Source: Lamellibrachia satsuma (taxonomy: Eukaryota; Annelida; Polychaeta; Sabellida; Siboglinidae). From it: a stretch of 64,000 nucleotides of DNA. A model generated the notes under the pieces. The model worked only from the letters and a program-made list of their open reading frames with translations, did not search any database and was not told the origin of the DNA. The stretch's first letter is position 1; the number at the start of each line of letters is the position of its first letter. Both the position numbers and the translations under genes were made by a program. The stretch covers positions 6,260,816-6,324,815 of the forward strand of contig BSQZ01000039.1 in the NCBI GenBank assembly GCA_033239005.1, written 5' to 3'. Shown here in pieces: positions 11,196 to 44,950 of the stretch.

Positions 11196-11600
11196 CTAGC
11201 GAAAAAAAACACCAGTCAGCCGACTGCTGGTCTGGTTCAAAGTACGCCTCTCGTTGCTCTCTCGTTTCAAATATTCTATAGCATGGTGTACCGTTAACAA
11301 AGGCTCGATTTTTATGTGTCTTTCGCTCTGGTTTTCAGCTTTCACAGACAACACTGGCCAGACGTGATGGAGGAGCTGTGTCGTCGCACACCGTGTATAG
11401 ACGACGATAATGATGATGGCTACGACAGCCCTGAGGCTACAGAGAGTTGAAACAATGAATGTAATGATTTCGCTTCTTTTCTCGACCACAAAAAATTGTG
11501 GGCTGGGGTTATAAAGGAACTCGGGTTGTTCCGTCGACGTTCCGTGGTCGAAATGGAAATGTTGTTGGGGTGCAATGATCAAGGCGAGGTAGTACAACGC
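11196..11600 (-). other. Weak hydrophobic ORF, no ATG start
   Basis: A minus-strand frame encodes a hydrophobic leader-like stretch (WLLALYYLALIIAP) and a second hydrophobic block (RAVVAIIIIVVYT). It has no ATG (the 5' codon is TTG, with stops shortly upstream). An adjacent frame in the same place is also hydrophobic, which fits either a decayed membrane protein or chance. No family is recognised. Confidence 0.2.
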
Positions 11601-11689
11601 CAACAGCCAGTGCAACGACCACGAAAACTCCTATACAGACCAGGGAGATCACTGCCGCGACTGAATTTCCATTGAGATGAATAAAAACA

Positions 11690-12300
11690 TGAACACTTAA
11701 TACGAATAAATATATGGCTATTTTTAAATTTTATATTACTATATTTACATGAATTTATGTGCTTTAATACGATTTGATATATTACTATATTTATATGAAT
11801 TTATGTGCTTTAATACGATTTGATATATGGCTATATTTATATGAATTTATGTGCTTTAATATAATTTGATATATGGCTATTTTTAAATATTTATATTACT
11901 ATGATCTGATGTATCGTTATTTTTAAATATTAAAGTTTCTTTGCGATTTCATTCAATGAGGTGTTGTGTCGATTTTGCCGGTTAGCGACAGATAGGGTAA
12001 CGCTTGCCACAACGAACCATCGGATAGGGTATCGCGGACTACATCGAGCCAAGGATTAAATGTCTTGGAATAAAATTAAAATTATTTCACTCCTCAAGCA
12101 TCGGGGTAGCGGTCACGTTATGGGGTAGCGGTCACGTTAGGGTAGCGGTAATCCCGTTACGGTCAGGGGTCACCACTGATGAGATCAGGTCGGGATCATG
12201 TCAATAAGTTGGGGTTAAGACCGTTAGGGTTAGCTCCAGTCGCTAGTTAGGGTTACGATGGTTAGGGTTAGCTCCAGTCGTTAGGAAGGGTATATAGGTC
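11690..12300. repeat. AT-rich tandem repeat, then GC-richer short repeats with TTAGGG-like words
   Basis: At about 11735-11880 a unit containing GAATTTATGTGCTTTAATA and GATTTGATATAT is repeated three times. At 12107-12160 GGGGTAGCGGTCACGTTA is repeated, and at 12225-12285 GGTTAGGGTTAGCTCCAGTCG is partly duplicated. The TTAGGG words are too few to be telomeric. Confidence 0.6.
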
Positions 12301-12389
12301 GTCGCTAGGGGGCGCTTAGGCTACCCAGAAGGCTCTGCGACCGGAAATTACGTCATCACTCCCTACTGGTCACCTCTTTTGATCGGTCA

Positions 12390-13650
12390 TTGGAGCACTA
12401 TAACTACTTGGCTGGCCGAAATACAAAGACAACGCGTTTCCACAACTACATGCATATTGGGGAATCCGAGATGAGATCCACTGTGATGATGATTTGCGCG
12501 GGTGAGAAACTCGTAGTGCCCAAAGCAGTGAGAGGCGAGATGTTGTCAAGGTTACACGAAGGTCACCTGGGCATAGAAAAGTGTCGCGCTAGAGCTCGTG
12601 AGATCATGTACTGGCCCAATATGTCTGCTGACATCGAGGAAACAGTAGCCCAGTGTGCTACTTGTGTAACATTCAGGAGGCAGAACAACAAACAACCGAT
12701 GATCCCTCATGAGATATCCGATCAGCCTTGGGCAAAGGTCGGCGCAGATATTTTCTCGTTCAAGGACCACGATTACTTGGTAGTCGTTGATTACTTCTCA
12801 AAATTTCCAGTGGTAGAGCAACTCACCTGCAAAACTGCAAATGGCGTCATCTCTGTGCTAAAGCAAATCTTCCCACGACACGGAATACCAGAAACGATTA
12901 TATGTGACAACATGCCATTCCCCAGTCACGTGATGGCGGGCTTTGCTACTGAGATGGGACTCGAGATCGTCCCCAGCAGTCCGAGGTACGCGCAGTCTAA
13001 CGACGCAAGGCGCACGAGGAAGGAAGCGACTTCTGGATGTCTCTCCTGCAATATCGGAACACTCCAATCACAGGAGTGCCGTACTCGCCTGCTCAGCTGT
13101 TAATTAGTCAGCACCTGAGAGACAAAATGCCGAGTACATCGAACACAATGAAACCAGCCGTAGTTACCGGTGGCACAGATCAACCCTGAGACGACGACAA
13201 ACGCGTCAAAAGCACTTCTACGACCGGGGCACAACGACACGCACATCACATCGAATTGGAGACAATGTACGCGTGCGCCTACACAACACGTGGGACAGCG
13301 CCATCGTCACTGGAGTGTGCGACACCCCGAGGTCGTACGTCGTCACCACTGAGGATGGCGGCAGCTACCGGCGAAATGAGAGGGTTTTCAACATGTCGAT
13401 GGAAGTCACAAACGTCATGCCTCCGGAGTCGATGGAACGTGACGACCGTGATGACGACCTATGCCGAGCCTTGACGAGCGGCCGACAGTCCAACGGACAG
13501 TCCTTCTATCATGCGATCACCACTAGTTGCCGAGCCAGGTACCCCAACCACTCGTCGCGGGGTAGTAAGCGAACTTACTCATTCTCTAACCCAGCCGAGG
13601 CGAGGCTCCCGCTTGAAGTCAAAGCCATGGTGGCAGCAGGACTTTGAGAT
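12390..13650 (+). pseudogene. Ty3/gypsy-type retrotransposon integrase fragment
   Basis: The main frame (12390-13103) has the H2C2 zinc finger (HEGHLGIEKCRARAREIMYW ... CATC) and an rve core with the first Asp in VGADIFSF, then DYFSKFPVVE and the second Asp in IICDN. The catalytic Glu block expected after PRYAQSN is replaced by an out-of-frame stretch, so a deletion or frameshift is inferred. Coding then continues in another frame (RNTPITGVPYSPAQLL, near 13045-13095) and in a third (IGDNVRVRLHNTWDSAIVTG, near 13250-13320). This is the order expected for the integrase C-terminal region. No reverse transcriptase or LTR was recognised nearby. Confidence 0.85.
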
Positions 13651-13727
13651 TGGCGTTAAGTTAAAAAAAGAGTATCGTAGTTCTTTTAGCGAGCGACTGT
13701 CGGCAAGTCTGGTTTCTAGTAAGCGGG

Positions 13728-14060
13728 CTATGTCAGCCTGTCTAGTTCCTTGTTGATTACGGCAGTCTTTCGAGCATTGTCTGTCGATTGCAGGTTATTT
13801 GTCAGTCCAGTGCGCATGGTTCTGACGTCCCAGCTTGCCATTCGAAGAGCTGGCATCTTCTCTTTAATATGCCTGGTGTGATGTTGTCGGTCCACTTGTC
13901 GAGCAGATGCTCTAAGCTCCAAACACCCATTGAAGCAGGCGGACCGTGACTGGTCAGCACCTTACTGGCCGGGGGCAGCCCAGCTTGAAGCGGGCGGTAG
14001 CTGACCACTGGGACACGATGATCCCTCCCACCATCGGAGGCAACCCGTAGCGCCCACTCT
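13728..14060 (-). pseudogene. Non-LTR retrotransposon endonuclease N-terminus fragment
   Basis: The minus strand encodes ALRMASWDVRTMRTGL and DNARKTAVINKEL, the start of the AP-type endonuclease of LINE elements often annotated as craniofacial development protein 2-like. The normal WNV is WDV here. The fragment ends abruptly at 13728 in the middle of the domain and the sequence upstream (to about 14060) resembles its 5' leader. It is a 5' piece without the catalytic remainder. Confidence 0.65.
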
Positions 14061-14822
14061 CTACACCAATTGAGTTGGACTTATAACTCGTGACTGCTGT
14101 CTCCCGTGTTGTGCTGCTGCCGATCAGCGGCACTGAAGTGTCCTCTCCAGGGCGACGCGAGCCTGGGCAATGTGTGTGGTGATCATAGGTTGCCCAGTCG
14201 TCAGAATCCCCCTCTCGGCCTCGCTGGTGTAGTCCAAAGAATGCGATGCACTACGTTTGGCAACAGCACGGCTGTAGCAGCTGACAGAATGATGGCAGGA
14301 TTGCCATAAAACCGCTTTCGGGACTCCACTCCGGATTTTCTCTACATGTTTACTCCCTTATCTACTTGCCCATAGATGGGAGTTGGAATGGTGTCCACAC
14401 GCCTGTGGGCCCTGCACACTACACTCGAGGGCTCCAACCTGCTCCCCGATCTCTAATACTGTAGCCTGAGGCCGCAAGGTGTCCAGTATCCGCAGTGTAC
14501 CACGAGGAGGTTGTGCTAGAGTCTTGTATATGGAGAGGCTATGTACCAGCAGGGGAGACTTACACACTCAGCTCCTTTTTCGCTCCCAGGAGCCATCTGG
14601 CGGCTGCAGCTGTAAGTGAGAGTATGAAGCAAGAACTACACACTACACTGCAACACTATAGGCGCATTACACAGACCTGTGTTTTCATACCACAAATACA
14701 TATATAGTGATACATATATCGGTCCATATACTCATACAGAACGGTTAACAAAATAATGTAAACAAAGTAAATCAGGCGAAACATAAAACAGTATCATTAC
14801 ACAAGGTCATTATGTATATAAA

Positions 14823-15480
14823 GTGACTTCACCCACCATCCTTGATCTCCATCTGATGTCAGTACCAAGTACCGCAATTACCAGTGTGTTTCTAGATTTA
14901 TCTAAACGTGACATGAATTTATATACAAGGTTTCGTATGACTGCTTTACAGTCGGGAGTCCGTCTCTCCGCACACTTACCTGACGCACTACAGTACTTGG
15001 GTACTCTGAGTAATCGTCTAAACACATTAACTTACTGCAACAAACATGTAATTTGTGGATACTATATACAGTATGATTCCACCACAATTGAGCTGTAGAT
15101 GAGCAAAATGTACTACACAGCTCAATCTTGACATCATTTGTGCACATATAACATTATCTAAGTAATACATTACCACGGACATACAATTGGCGACATTGAC
15201 GCATTATATATTTGTCATCTTTAGAGTCACTGGAAATACTGTGACCCAGGTATTTTACACTATTCACTGCTTTAATATCCTCTCCATTTAACTTAAATGC
15301 AAGATGACAAACATTTTTCATACACTTTCCTCTACCTATGAGTATTGCACTTTTCTCATGCTTAAATTTCATTTCATGTTTTAGACTACAAGTTTCACTT
15401 AAATATATAACAGCTGCCTCAAACCTACGCTAGGAGAGAAGAACACAACCAGGTCATCCTCATACATGAGATAATTTATA
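14823..15480 (-). pseudogene. Non-LTR retrotransposon reverse transcriptase 3' fragment
   Basis: Reading leftward, YEDDLVVFFSPSVGLRQLL (near 15450-15400) is the catalytic YxDD region, with Glu in the variable position. FKLNGEDIKAVNSVKYLGHS follows at 15300-15235. Further conserved RT-flank pieces (AQLWWNHTVYSIHKLHV; AVIRNLVYKFMSRLDKS) lie in two other frames down to 14823. At least three frame changes and stops make it a dead copy. The 5' part of the element is missing. Confidence 0.8.
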
Positions 15481-15484
15481 TTCA

Positions 15485-15793
15485 CCGTGGCCTAGTGGTT
15501 AAGGTGTTGGACTTTAAATTCGAGGGTTGTGAGTTCAAGACCCACACGGTTCGTTTTCGAAGCTTAGGTAATTTCGTTTACCCTACTTTGCCTCAGTCTA
15601 CTCAGCTGCAAATGAGTACAAACACTGTTTGGAAGGTACCTGCGATGGACTAGTGTCCCGTCCAGGAGAGTCAGTATAACTGCACTCTAAGTTGCTTCGC
15701 ACTACAGAAACCAGGTTTAAGCACTGGCCATATAAGCCTTCGTGGCTTCCTAAGGCGTAATGCCTGGGGGATGACTTTACCTACCTACCTTTA
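15485..15793 (+). mobile_element. tRNA-derived SINE with V-SINE-like central motif
   Basis: The 5' end folds like a tRNA remnant with an A-box-like TGGCCTAGTGG (15489-15499) and a B-box-like GAGTTCAAGACCC (15531-15543). The body contains CCTGCGATGGACTAGTGTCC and CGTCCAGGA, resembling the conserved central domain known from V-SINEs. The 3' end is a short TACC-type repeat. It sits directly beside the LINE fragment to its left. It is not a functional tRNA gene because the arms do not pair consistently. Confidence 0.65.
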
Positions 15794-17160
15794 CCATACA
15801 TTTAAAACAAGATTTGTAATCTGTAACCCATGGCTTGCGAATCATCGTTCGATTCAGTTCATGTTATGTAAGATTGCATAGCGTCGTGTACACCCGGTAT
15901 GCGCTGCGTATACAATTATGTAACCACAGTAAAGCGTATGTGGGTGACACTGTTTGACAAAGGTTAACATTTTAATTCTTAACAGGGATTCCAACAATAA
16001 TGCCACTCTTGATATGTGTCGTACGATACTGTCGTATGTTTGTATACATGGGCACAGGCCTACATCGCACGCACGCATGCATGCACGCGCACACACACGC
16101 ACACACTTCTATACCATATTATTATACAGTTCACGTTACAATATGTTGGATCTGCTCGTGTGTGTGGGGGGGGCATGAGTGCTTGTTGTGTGCGTGCGTG
16201 CGTGCGTGCGTGCTTGCGTGCGTGCGTGCGTGCGTGCTTGAAGTGTTTACGATAGTATATAGATCAGATCGAGTGTATGTCAATCAGTTTTGGCCGGCAA
16301 CGCAAACTTCATTTGAATTACTAATTGCGACATCGCACTTGAGAAGTAGAGAGAATCAGGAGGGGCGAGGTGACAGGTGTCAAGCACTCTAGAGCGTATT
16401 CGGTGCTCGGCACTGATCGACGCGATACATCGTCAGGACGGACCGGCACACGGTAGGTACATGCACATTGACAACACATATTCATGACACACATTCATAG
16501 CACACATGTATATTCGTAACGTGCATTCATGACAAATGTTCATGACGCACATTCATAACACACACTCATATCGTACATTCGTAACACACATCAGCGACAC
16601 GCAGTCATGACACACATTCAAAACACGTTCATAGCACACATTCATAACACATATTCATAACACACATTCATGACATATACATTCATGTTCTGTCCAGCAG
16701 TTGTCTATGCGACACGTAACTAAACCTGTATATGACATTTTAAAGTAATTTGGCCATCAATTAACGTCGCGAGAGGGTTTGGGGTTAAGCCGAATGTGTT
16801 ACATTTGTTTTCGGAGCGTAGCTTATCTGTACAGCTGTGTAACATTGTGATAATTGCGAAGTACAAAATGTCTCAATTCAGCCCACGTGTGTCCGTGGGC
16901 GTTGGTGCGTGCTTGTGCACCTTCATTTGATAGCTAAACACGAGAATAATCTTGCGTTATATATAAAACTTTATAAATTGTGATTTGCATGTAGTCTTCC
17001 TAAATGTTGCGGAGTACTACTCGAAAGAGGGTTTGTACAAACGAGGTTTGGATATAACGGATATGACCGTGGCTACGATTTCTATGCTTACGTTATACAA
17101 ATCTGCAGATTTCTTTCGGGTGCACACTTTTACAGTGTTAATAACCTCTGGCGTCGTTAC
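15794..17160. other. Spacer with short tandem repeats upstream of the host gene
   Basis: A TGCG microsatellite lies at 16190-16240 and an imperfect repeat of ACATTCATAACAC and its variants at about 16470-16690. No ORF of note was found. A promoter for the gene starting at 17161 must lie here or in an undetected upstream exon, but I see no convincing TATA element. Confidence 0.6.
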
Positions 17161-37218
<20,058 letters not shown>

Positions 37219-37441
37219 ACAGATTCGGCTGAAAGCTGTCAGAGGTGAAAAGTATTGGATTCTGTAGATATTTAGTGAGATAATAACTGCTATCGACGAG
37301 TAACAAATAGTACGAACTATTTCACGTGAAATTATCTGCTTGTTCAATACTGTCTATCACACATACACATTTTAAAAGACATGTGTGGTGTGAGCTAGAA
37401 CATTGGATAATACAAATATGACTTTCAACTTCAAAAGAACC

Positions 37442-37505
<64 letters not shown>

Positions 37506-38997
37506 TAAACATAATTATGTGTAATTCCACATTTAGGGCCTTGTGTTGCCCGGTCGTGCAAGATGACCGACATTTTATGTACAGAGAATTGTCCAAACTA
37601 GGACGGTACACAGGTATAAGTAATAAAAAAATTAGTATAATGTTTGTTTCAGTGTATTCATGTTATGTGTTTTATATGCAAGGCATAGATTGTAATAAGG
37701 CTACACCATATGGGAGTCAGATAGTACCATAGCCAAAATATTGTAGGTTGAATTTGAAAGGATTTGTAATATTTAATGCATCTTTATAATTATGCATTGA
37801 ATTTGAGCGTGGGGGCTGACCAGAAACCTAAGCATAGTTTATGGTATTATTGGCTCCCCTTAATTCAACCTTTGTAATGTATTCATTTCTATTGTTTGGA
37901 CCACACAAATAAAAGTTCAGCTTTCACTGTTTCTACAGTACAGTAAATATCGATTTTATTGGGATCTAATATAAAATAGTGTGACCTCATTAATCTGGAT
38001 GATGATAATCTGGAAACCATGTCATCTGGATAGTACATCACAGGATCTCCAAATGACAATACTCACCGTTGCGTGCATGAATCATCTATCTGGAAAACTC
38101 AAAAAAAATCAGGATGTAATTACTGGGGACCAATGTGTCCCGATTGACGATGTTCCACTGTATATATTGTATATAAATATATTAAGATTTGTGTATATAC
38201 AAATATAATTATTGATATTTACAGTATTAAATTGTTTAACAATTCTTAGTAACATAGTCTTTATTTTCACTAACATGTTCATTTTGTTGTTTTTAATTCA
38301 TATCTTAGAGGTCTGCTTTAAATGTCAGGTATTTGGGTTAAAGCTGTGAACATGTTATGTTTGACAAATATTTTAATGAAGATAGTTTGCATAACATAAG
38401 GCAAAGGCACAAATTAAACAAAATTAAAGTTCATACTACACTAAGGGCTAAATGTGTTTCTATCGCTTATGTTAAGATACGTATTTCACTAAGAAACTAC
38501 AAATATTTTAACTTTTAAAGAAATGCACAAAACATCTAAACTTGGTAGAGGGATAAAAAAGGGATATTTTATTATGAGACATTAATATATTTATCGTATT
38601 GGCTTTTGGCATTTTTATGCATTCATTATACCTGCTTTATCAGTATGATACAAGGGATTGCTATATAAAAGAGGAATCATGAATATGTGTAAACAAATCA
38701 ATGTAACACTTCGATTCTCTCCGTTTCCATCATAAGATTGTAGCACACCGTGATTGTAACTATTCATCTTTTAAATATACATGATTTCAACGAGCATTAT
38801 ATAGAAATGTTCTGCATTAGCAGTGGAAGATATGACGGTGGGCGAGCGATATTACATGGTATCCAGTTAGGGTCCAGTTGTTACCAGCACTCAAACGATT
38901 ACTGTTAACATTCTTAGATATAAAACTTCTCACTCACCTTTAACATATTATTGTCAATCGGAAACGAGAACAATTTATATCATTTGGTGTCAATTAT
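37219..38997. other. Downstream region of the LolA-like gene
   Basis: It contains a (TA)n run at 37447-37500, AATAAA at 37504-37509 and 37910-37915, and a degenerate pogo-like MITE at about 37977-38162. No coding sequence was recognised. Confidence 0.6.
37977..38162. mobile_element. Possible pogo-like MITE
   Basis: The left end GTGTGACCTCATTAATCTGG and the inverted right end CAGTGGAACATCGTCAATCG are degenerate inverted repeats with the CAGT..AACCTC-type start familiar from pogo/Tigger elements. TA occurs at the right flank. The ends match imperfectly, so this is a weak call. Confidence 0.35.
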
Positions 38998-39039
38998 GTG
39001 AATACACCCACAAACAAAACAAAAACCTATTCTTTACAC

Positions 39040-40016
39040 AGGCGTAAACACAGCCGAGTTCGACAGTGGACTGCACAGCTAAAACTAGGTCACGAGACTG
39101 ACAGGCTCTATTATAGTCGATTCTTCGACGTTGTCATCATGGAGTCGACTACAACCGAGAAAATCATCGGGGCTCTAATTCCTATATCTTTGCTAGATAT
39201 GGATACCCGTTCTCGGTGAAATCAGACAACGGCAGTCAATTCCAATCTGGGGAATTCAGGAGTTTCTTACTGGAACATGGAATCGAACACCATACATCTC
39301 CACCTTTGTGGCCACAATCAAATGGGGAGGTGGAGAGACAGAACCGAACACTTCTGAAAACACTCAAAGTGGCCGGTGTGGAAGGAAAGGATGGAAAAGA
39401 GAACTCATGAAGTTCCTGTTGGCATACAGAACTACACCACAAGCCAGTACAGGTGTGACTGCAGCATATCTCATGTTCGGCAGAGAGCTAAAAACAAAAG
39501 TTGCCAGAACTTCGAAGTAACAAAAACATTCTGGATGAGAATGTTCGAGACCGTGACTGGAACCACAAACTAACTGCCAAAGCATATGCAGATAGCAGAC
39601 ATAGAGCCGTGTTAAGCCCTGTATTACATGGAGAACAAGTTCTACTAAAGAACACAAAGACATCCGGAAAACTGTCTACTAAATTTGAGCAGACTCCGTT
39701 CCCAGTCGAAAAGAAAGAAGGTAAAGAACGGACAGTGAGATCACCGGACGGTGTTCAGTACAGGAGAAAACAGCTCGTTCGTGAAACCATACACATCCAC
39801 TAAAGGGACAACTTCATCAACGGTGAGCCAAATGTCTTCTGTGCCTGATTGTGCAGAAACAGGAGGATCGCAGGCAAATACACCAAGGAATTCACCAAGC
39901 ATGAGTACTCCGATGAAGACACCAAACTTGGGGTCACCGCATCGAACGAGATCGAAACGTTTGGCGAAGGTAACTGTGAAGTACCAAGACTATGTAGTGA
40001 AATAAAGTATGCACGT
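39040..40016 (+). pseudogene. Ty3/gypsy integrase 3' part
   Basis: DVVIMESTTTEKIIGAL (about 39130-39180) carries the first catalytic Asp region. SVKSDNGSQFQSGEF (39217-39260) holds the second Asp and PQSNGEVERQNRTL (39313-39355) the Glu, all split over three frames. KFLLAYRTTPQASTGVTAA and LMFGRELKTKV follow in another frame, then a linker with HGEQVLLKNTKTS. All three catalytic residues remain visible, but the frame changes at least three times. It is followed by a polypurine tract and an LTR. Confidence 0.85.
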
Positions 40017-40228
40017 CAGAAAGTGAGGTGAGTCTAGCGCCCTCAAGTACAGGCTATAAAAGCCTAGTGGCAAATATGTTTGGACTTTAATTAGCAAATA
40101 TATTTTGGACTTTAAATGGACCACATGTAGACTTTAGTTTGAATTTGTTAAACTAACTGTGTAGTACATACTAGTAGTCTAAGTTGTTAATTGTGTGCTG
40201 GAAGTGTAAGTTTAAAGGAGGAAAGGAA

Positions 40229-40336
40229 TGTAGTGTTCGAGTAATGCGAGTTGAGACGAGGACGGTGTGTGTTATGCGAGGTGTACGAAGAATAATAAAT
40301 GTGCGTGCTCAGTTAGGTCAAGTGTGTCTGATTACA
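40229..40336 (+). repeat. Short 108-bp LTR of the gypsy-type element
   Basis: It begins TGTAGTGTTCGAG directly after a polypurine tract (AAAGGAGGAAAGGAA, 40214-40228), contains AATAAT/AATAAA near the end and finishes with TTACA. The TGTA...TACA ends fit an LTR. A TATA-like CTATAAAAG lies upstream at about 40055. Confidence 0.65.
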
Positions 40337-42020
<1,684 letters not shown>

Positions 42021-42033
42021 CACACACACACAT

Positions 42034-42960
42034 ATGTAATATATATCCTACATAATGTACCACACTGTTTCGATAGTATCGCTGGCTCGCGGGGATGTTT
42101 CTCGAGTGTCTCGAAAGCTCAACTGCAGAATAACACCTGACGAAATACATCGGCGCCACTTAACGAATAAACACGACAACGAACAAGGAATACATAGGTA
42201 ACCTACGGTAGAAGGACACAGACCACCATTGGGATTCATCTAATAAAGAGTCCACATGAAGATATGTTTTGTTCATTATGTGTGAATTTCTGAAAGCACT
42301 AGTGAAGGGGTGAATGGTGAAATTAATGCTTTTTGTGCACCCCAGAGCGGTCAAGTGATAGCACTTGTCAGTCAGTTTCCAGTTGCGTAACAATACAGCG
42401 GACATTAAGCCAGATGCCTTTTTACTAATATTTTGAAATCAGTCACCGATCATGACAGAAATTGTGTCAGGTGAGGGAGTGATTCTGGGAGAAAGGAGAA
42501 ATGTTATTTTCATGAATTTCCCACAACAGGTGGGTTGATAGATACATGTTTAGTGTGCTGTGAAAATGTTTAGAAAATCGTCGAGAAAAGCTTCAACAGA
42601 ATCGGGGGGGGGGTATGTATGTTAGGTGACTAGCCAGCATGTACACAGCCGATGTGCATTTAAAACCGATACACTGGGATTTTAGTTTTTTTATGAAATA
42701 CGATACCTTTTGAATGGATGCAGAAGTTACAGTATGGTGGACGTTTTAAATTAACCCCAACGATTGCCCCAGCCACGGTCAGGCGGCGACAACCTTAATC
42801 TAGTAACTGCCTCGCCCTGGTACATGGACTGTCGATTCCCATGCTGTCAGTACGATTCGTACAAAGTGCCATGCCATATTAAACACATTAGGTGACATCG
42901 TTGCACATGACAGGACAGCGGTTATTACTATCAACGATTACTTCTATCAAACGTTTTGGA
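42034..42960. other. Spacer, nothing recognised
   Basis: No ORF, inverted repeat or RNA-like feature stands out. A short G run is at 42604-42612. Confidence 0.5.
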
Positions 42961-44340
42961 ACGTGTTTAAAATACTTAACAAGATTGCCACCCTAGGCAA
43001 AGGTCCAGATGGCAAGTGGACAAGGAAGCCATTGGCTTATCGAGAGTCCAACCGTTTTCATCTATGTGTAACCCGCCCTCTTGAGTCAGATATATGTGTC
43101 AACCTTTTAAACATATTCACGCTGCTAGCAGTTACACAAGCTGTAGATAATGTGTTCACTAATTCGTTGTGCTCTGTGAGAACGACTACTATATCCAATC
43201 TACACCAATCCTTTACTAATGTTATCTCATGTTCTCTAGTTCTACTATCTTTCTTGAGTGAGAAAAAATATATATTTCTATCAATATTTTCATACCCTTT
43301 CAATACTTAAACACTTCAATTTGATCTCCTGTTAACCTCCTTGTCTCTATGGTTGTTAAATCACATTCTTTTAAGCGTTCTTCATGGCTAAGGTCTCTCA
43401 CTTCTGGAATCATTTTAGTTGCTCTCCTCTGTATTAGTTCAAGCGCATATATATCCCTCTTACGATATGGTCTCCACGCTAGTATACAGTATTCCAAATG
43501 AGGCCTAACTATTGCTTTATACACAGATATAATTAGCTTTTTTCTTTGTATGTTATATTTCTCCTAATCAATAAAAAAAAATGATACGCCTTTTTTCTTT
43601 GTATGTTATATTTCTCCTAATCAACCCAAAAAATTATAAGCCTTTTTCTTTTACCTAGAGCAGTATCTCCCATTTTCCGTTTTGTAAATGCTGTTTATCA
43701 CCATCTTTGTTAACATTACTAAACATTTTGTGTCATCTGCAAATTTCAGTACGTGCAAATCACTGTTATATATAATATAGGTCATAATACTGATCCTTGT
43801 GGTACCCCACTCAAAGCTGATTTCCAGTTTGAAGCCTCCCCATCTATTACAACACGCTGGCTTCTGTCAGTCATTGTTCTATCCAGTCGATTGTGCCGTC
43901 CCCGTTACCATGGGCTTTTAATTTAAGTAGTACTATTTGACGTGGCACTTTTGTCAAACGCTTTCTGAAAATGTAAGTAAATAATATCCCTCATCTATTG
44001 ACATAATAACTCTTCCAAAAACATAATATATTTATTAAGCATGACCTCGCTTTTAGGAATCCATGTTGAGATGGATTTTATCATTTACGCCTAACAAGTC
44101 CACGGTCATTAATGGTCTTTAATTATCCTTTCTAATAATTTACAAATCACTGATGCTAAACTCACTGGTATGTAATTGTCTGACTTATTTCTCGAACTCG
44201 TTTTAAACAATGGTATAATGTTTCCTTCTTTCCATTTAAAAGGAGTTAACTGTCAGTTTTTGAAAAATATATCTGATCTGCTGAATGCATCTCACTTTGC
44301 AACTTCAACTCTAATTTAATTTTTTTTCTTATTTGTTTCA
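42960..44340 (-). pseudogene. CR1/jockey-like LINE reverse transcriptase fragment
   Basis: Read leftward, HGFLKARSCLINILYF-like sequence lies near 44060, SALSGVPQGSVL near 43820-43785 and LKFADDTKMF near 43740-43715. YKAIVRPHLEYCILAWRPY and IQRRATKMIPEVR follow at 43524-43400, then ETRRLTGDQIEVFKY, with the closing region in another frame to about 42960. GVPQGS and ADD are classic RT motifs. Many stops and indels are present. The 3' end sequence recurs at 25.76-26.0 kb and part of the RT recurs at 52.74-52.93 kb. Confidence 0.8.
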
Positions 44341-44793
44341 GCTCAGATTTACATTTGTTCCTGAAGTGTAGAAATAAACGTTAGATTAATCTTAATTATA
44401 CCATGCTCAAATGTGCCTTTTTTGTCATTCTTTGGTGTGTGCCATTTTTGCATACATGCCTTTCTGTGGGGAGATCCATATAACGCATATGTAATTGAAA
44501 CAGGACTAGTGTAATTAAAACGAAACGTAATTGATTTGATTTTGTGTAATTGTATGCAGCCTTCGCCATGTTTATAATATATATTATAACACATTAACAT
44601 GGTATTATGTACACGCATGAACTGTATATGCATGACAGCTGCATAGTGAATTTGTACTTGCCCGGTGACAAAAGCAACTACTGTGTCAACAGTTTTTTTG
44701 TCTGCTTATTGACATTATACTTCAGTCAGCAGCTTAGATACCGATATATTATTTTAATAGCATCTTCTGAATATGAACAATTTTATTTTTCAG

Positions 44794-44950
44794 AGACAAG
44801 GGAAAGGGTGAAACAGGGGGACTTTCCAGTTATGCTACCGAGTCCCAAAGCATTGTTAGCAGGACAGTGGAGGGCCATCATGTCAGATGAGCTTTTTCAG
44901 GAGAGACTACATACAACTGTAATTGATGAGGCTCACTTCATTACTGAATG
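44794..44950 (+). pseudogene. RecQ-like helicase fragment, exon a
   Basis: The exon-like block sits between an ATTTTTCAG acceptor and a GAATG/GTAATT donor. It encodes VMLPSPKALLAGQWRAIMS and TTVIDEAHFITEW, i.e. the SPE.LL...W block and the DEAH (motif II) of RecQ-type helicases, with phase that continues into 46018. The ATP-binding Walker A exon is not seen upstream. This could be part of a diverged gene, a retained fragment or a helicase captured by a transposon. Confidence 0.6.

Noticed and set aside
12200..12290. Interstitial telomeric repeat
   Set aside because: Only a few TTAGGG words inside a longer GGTTAGGGTTAGCTCCAG unit.
15485..15555. tRNA gene
   Set aside because: A- and B-box-like words are present, but acceptor and anticodon arms do not pair well and the sequence continues into a SINE body.
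44349..44633. 94-codon ORF upstream of the helicase fragment
   Set aside because: AT-rich, without motif or splice signals. No support beyond being open.
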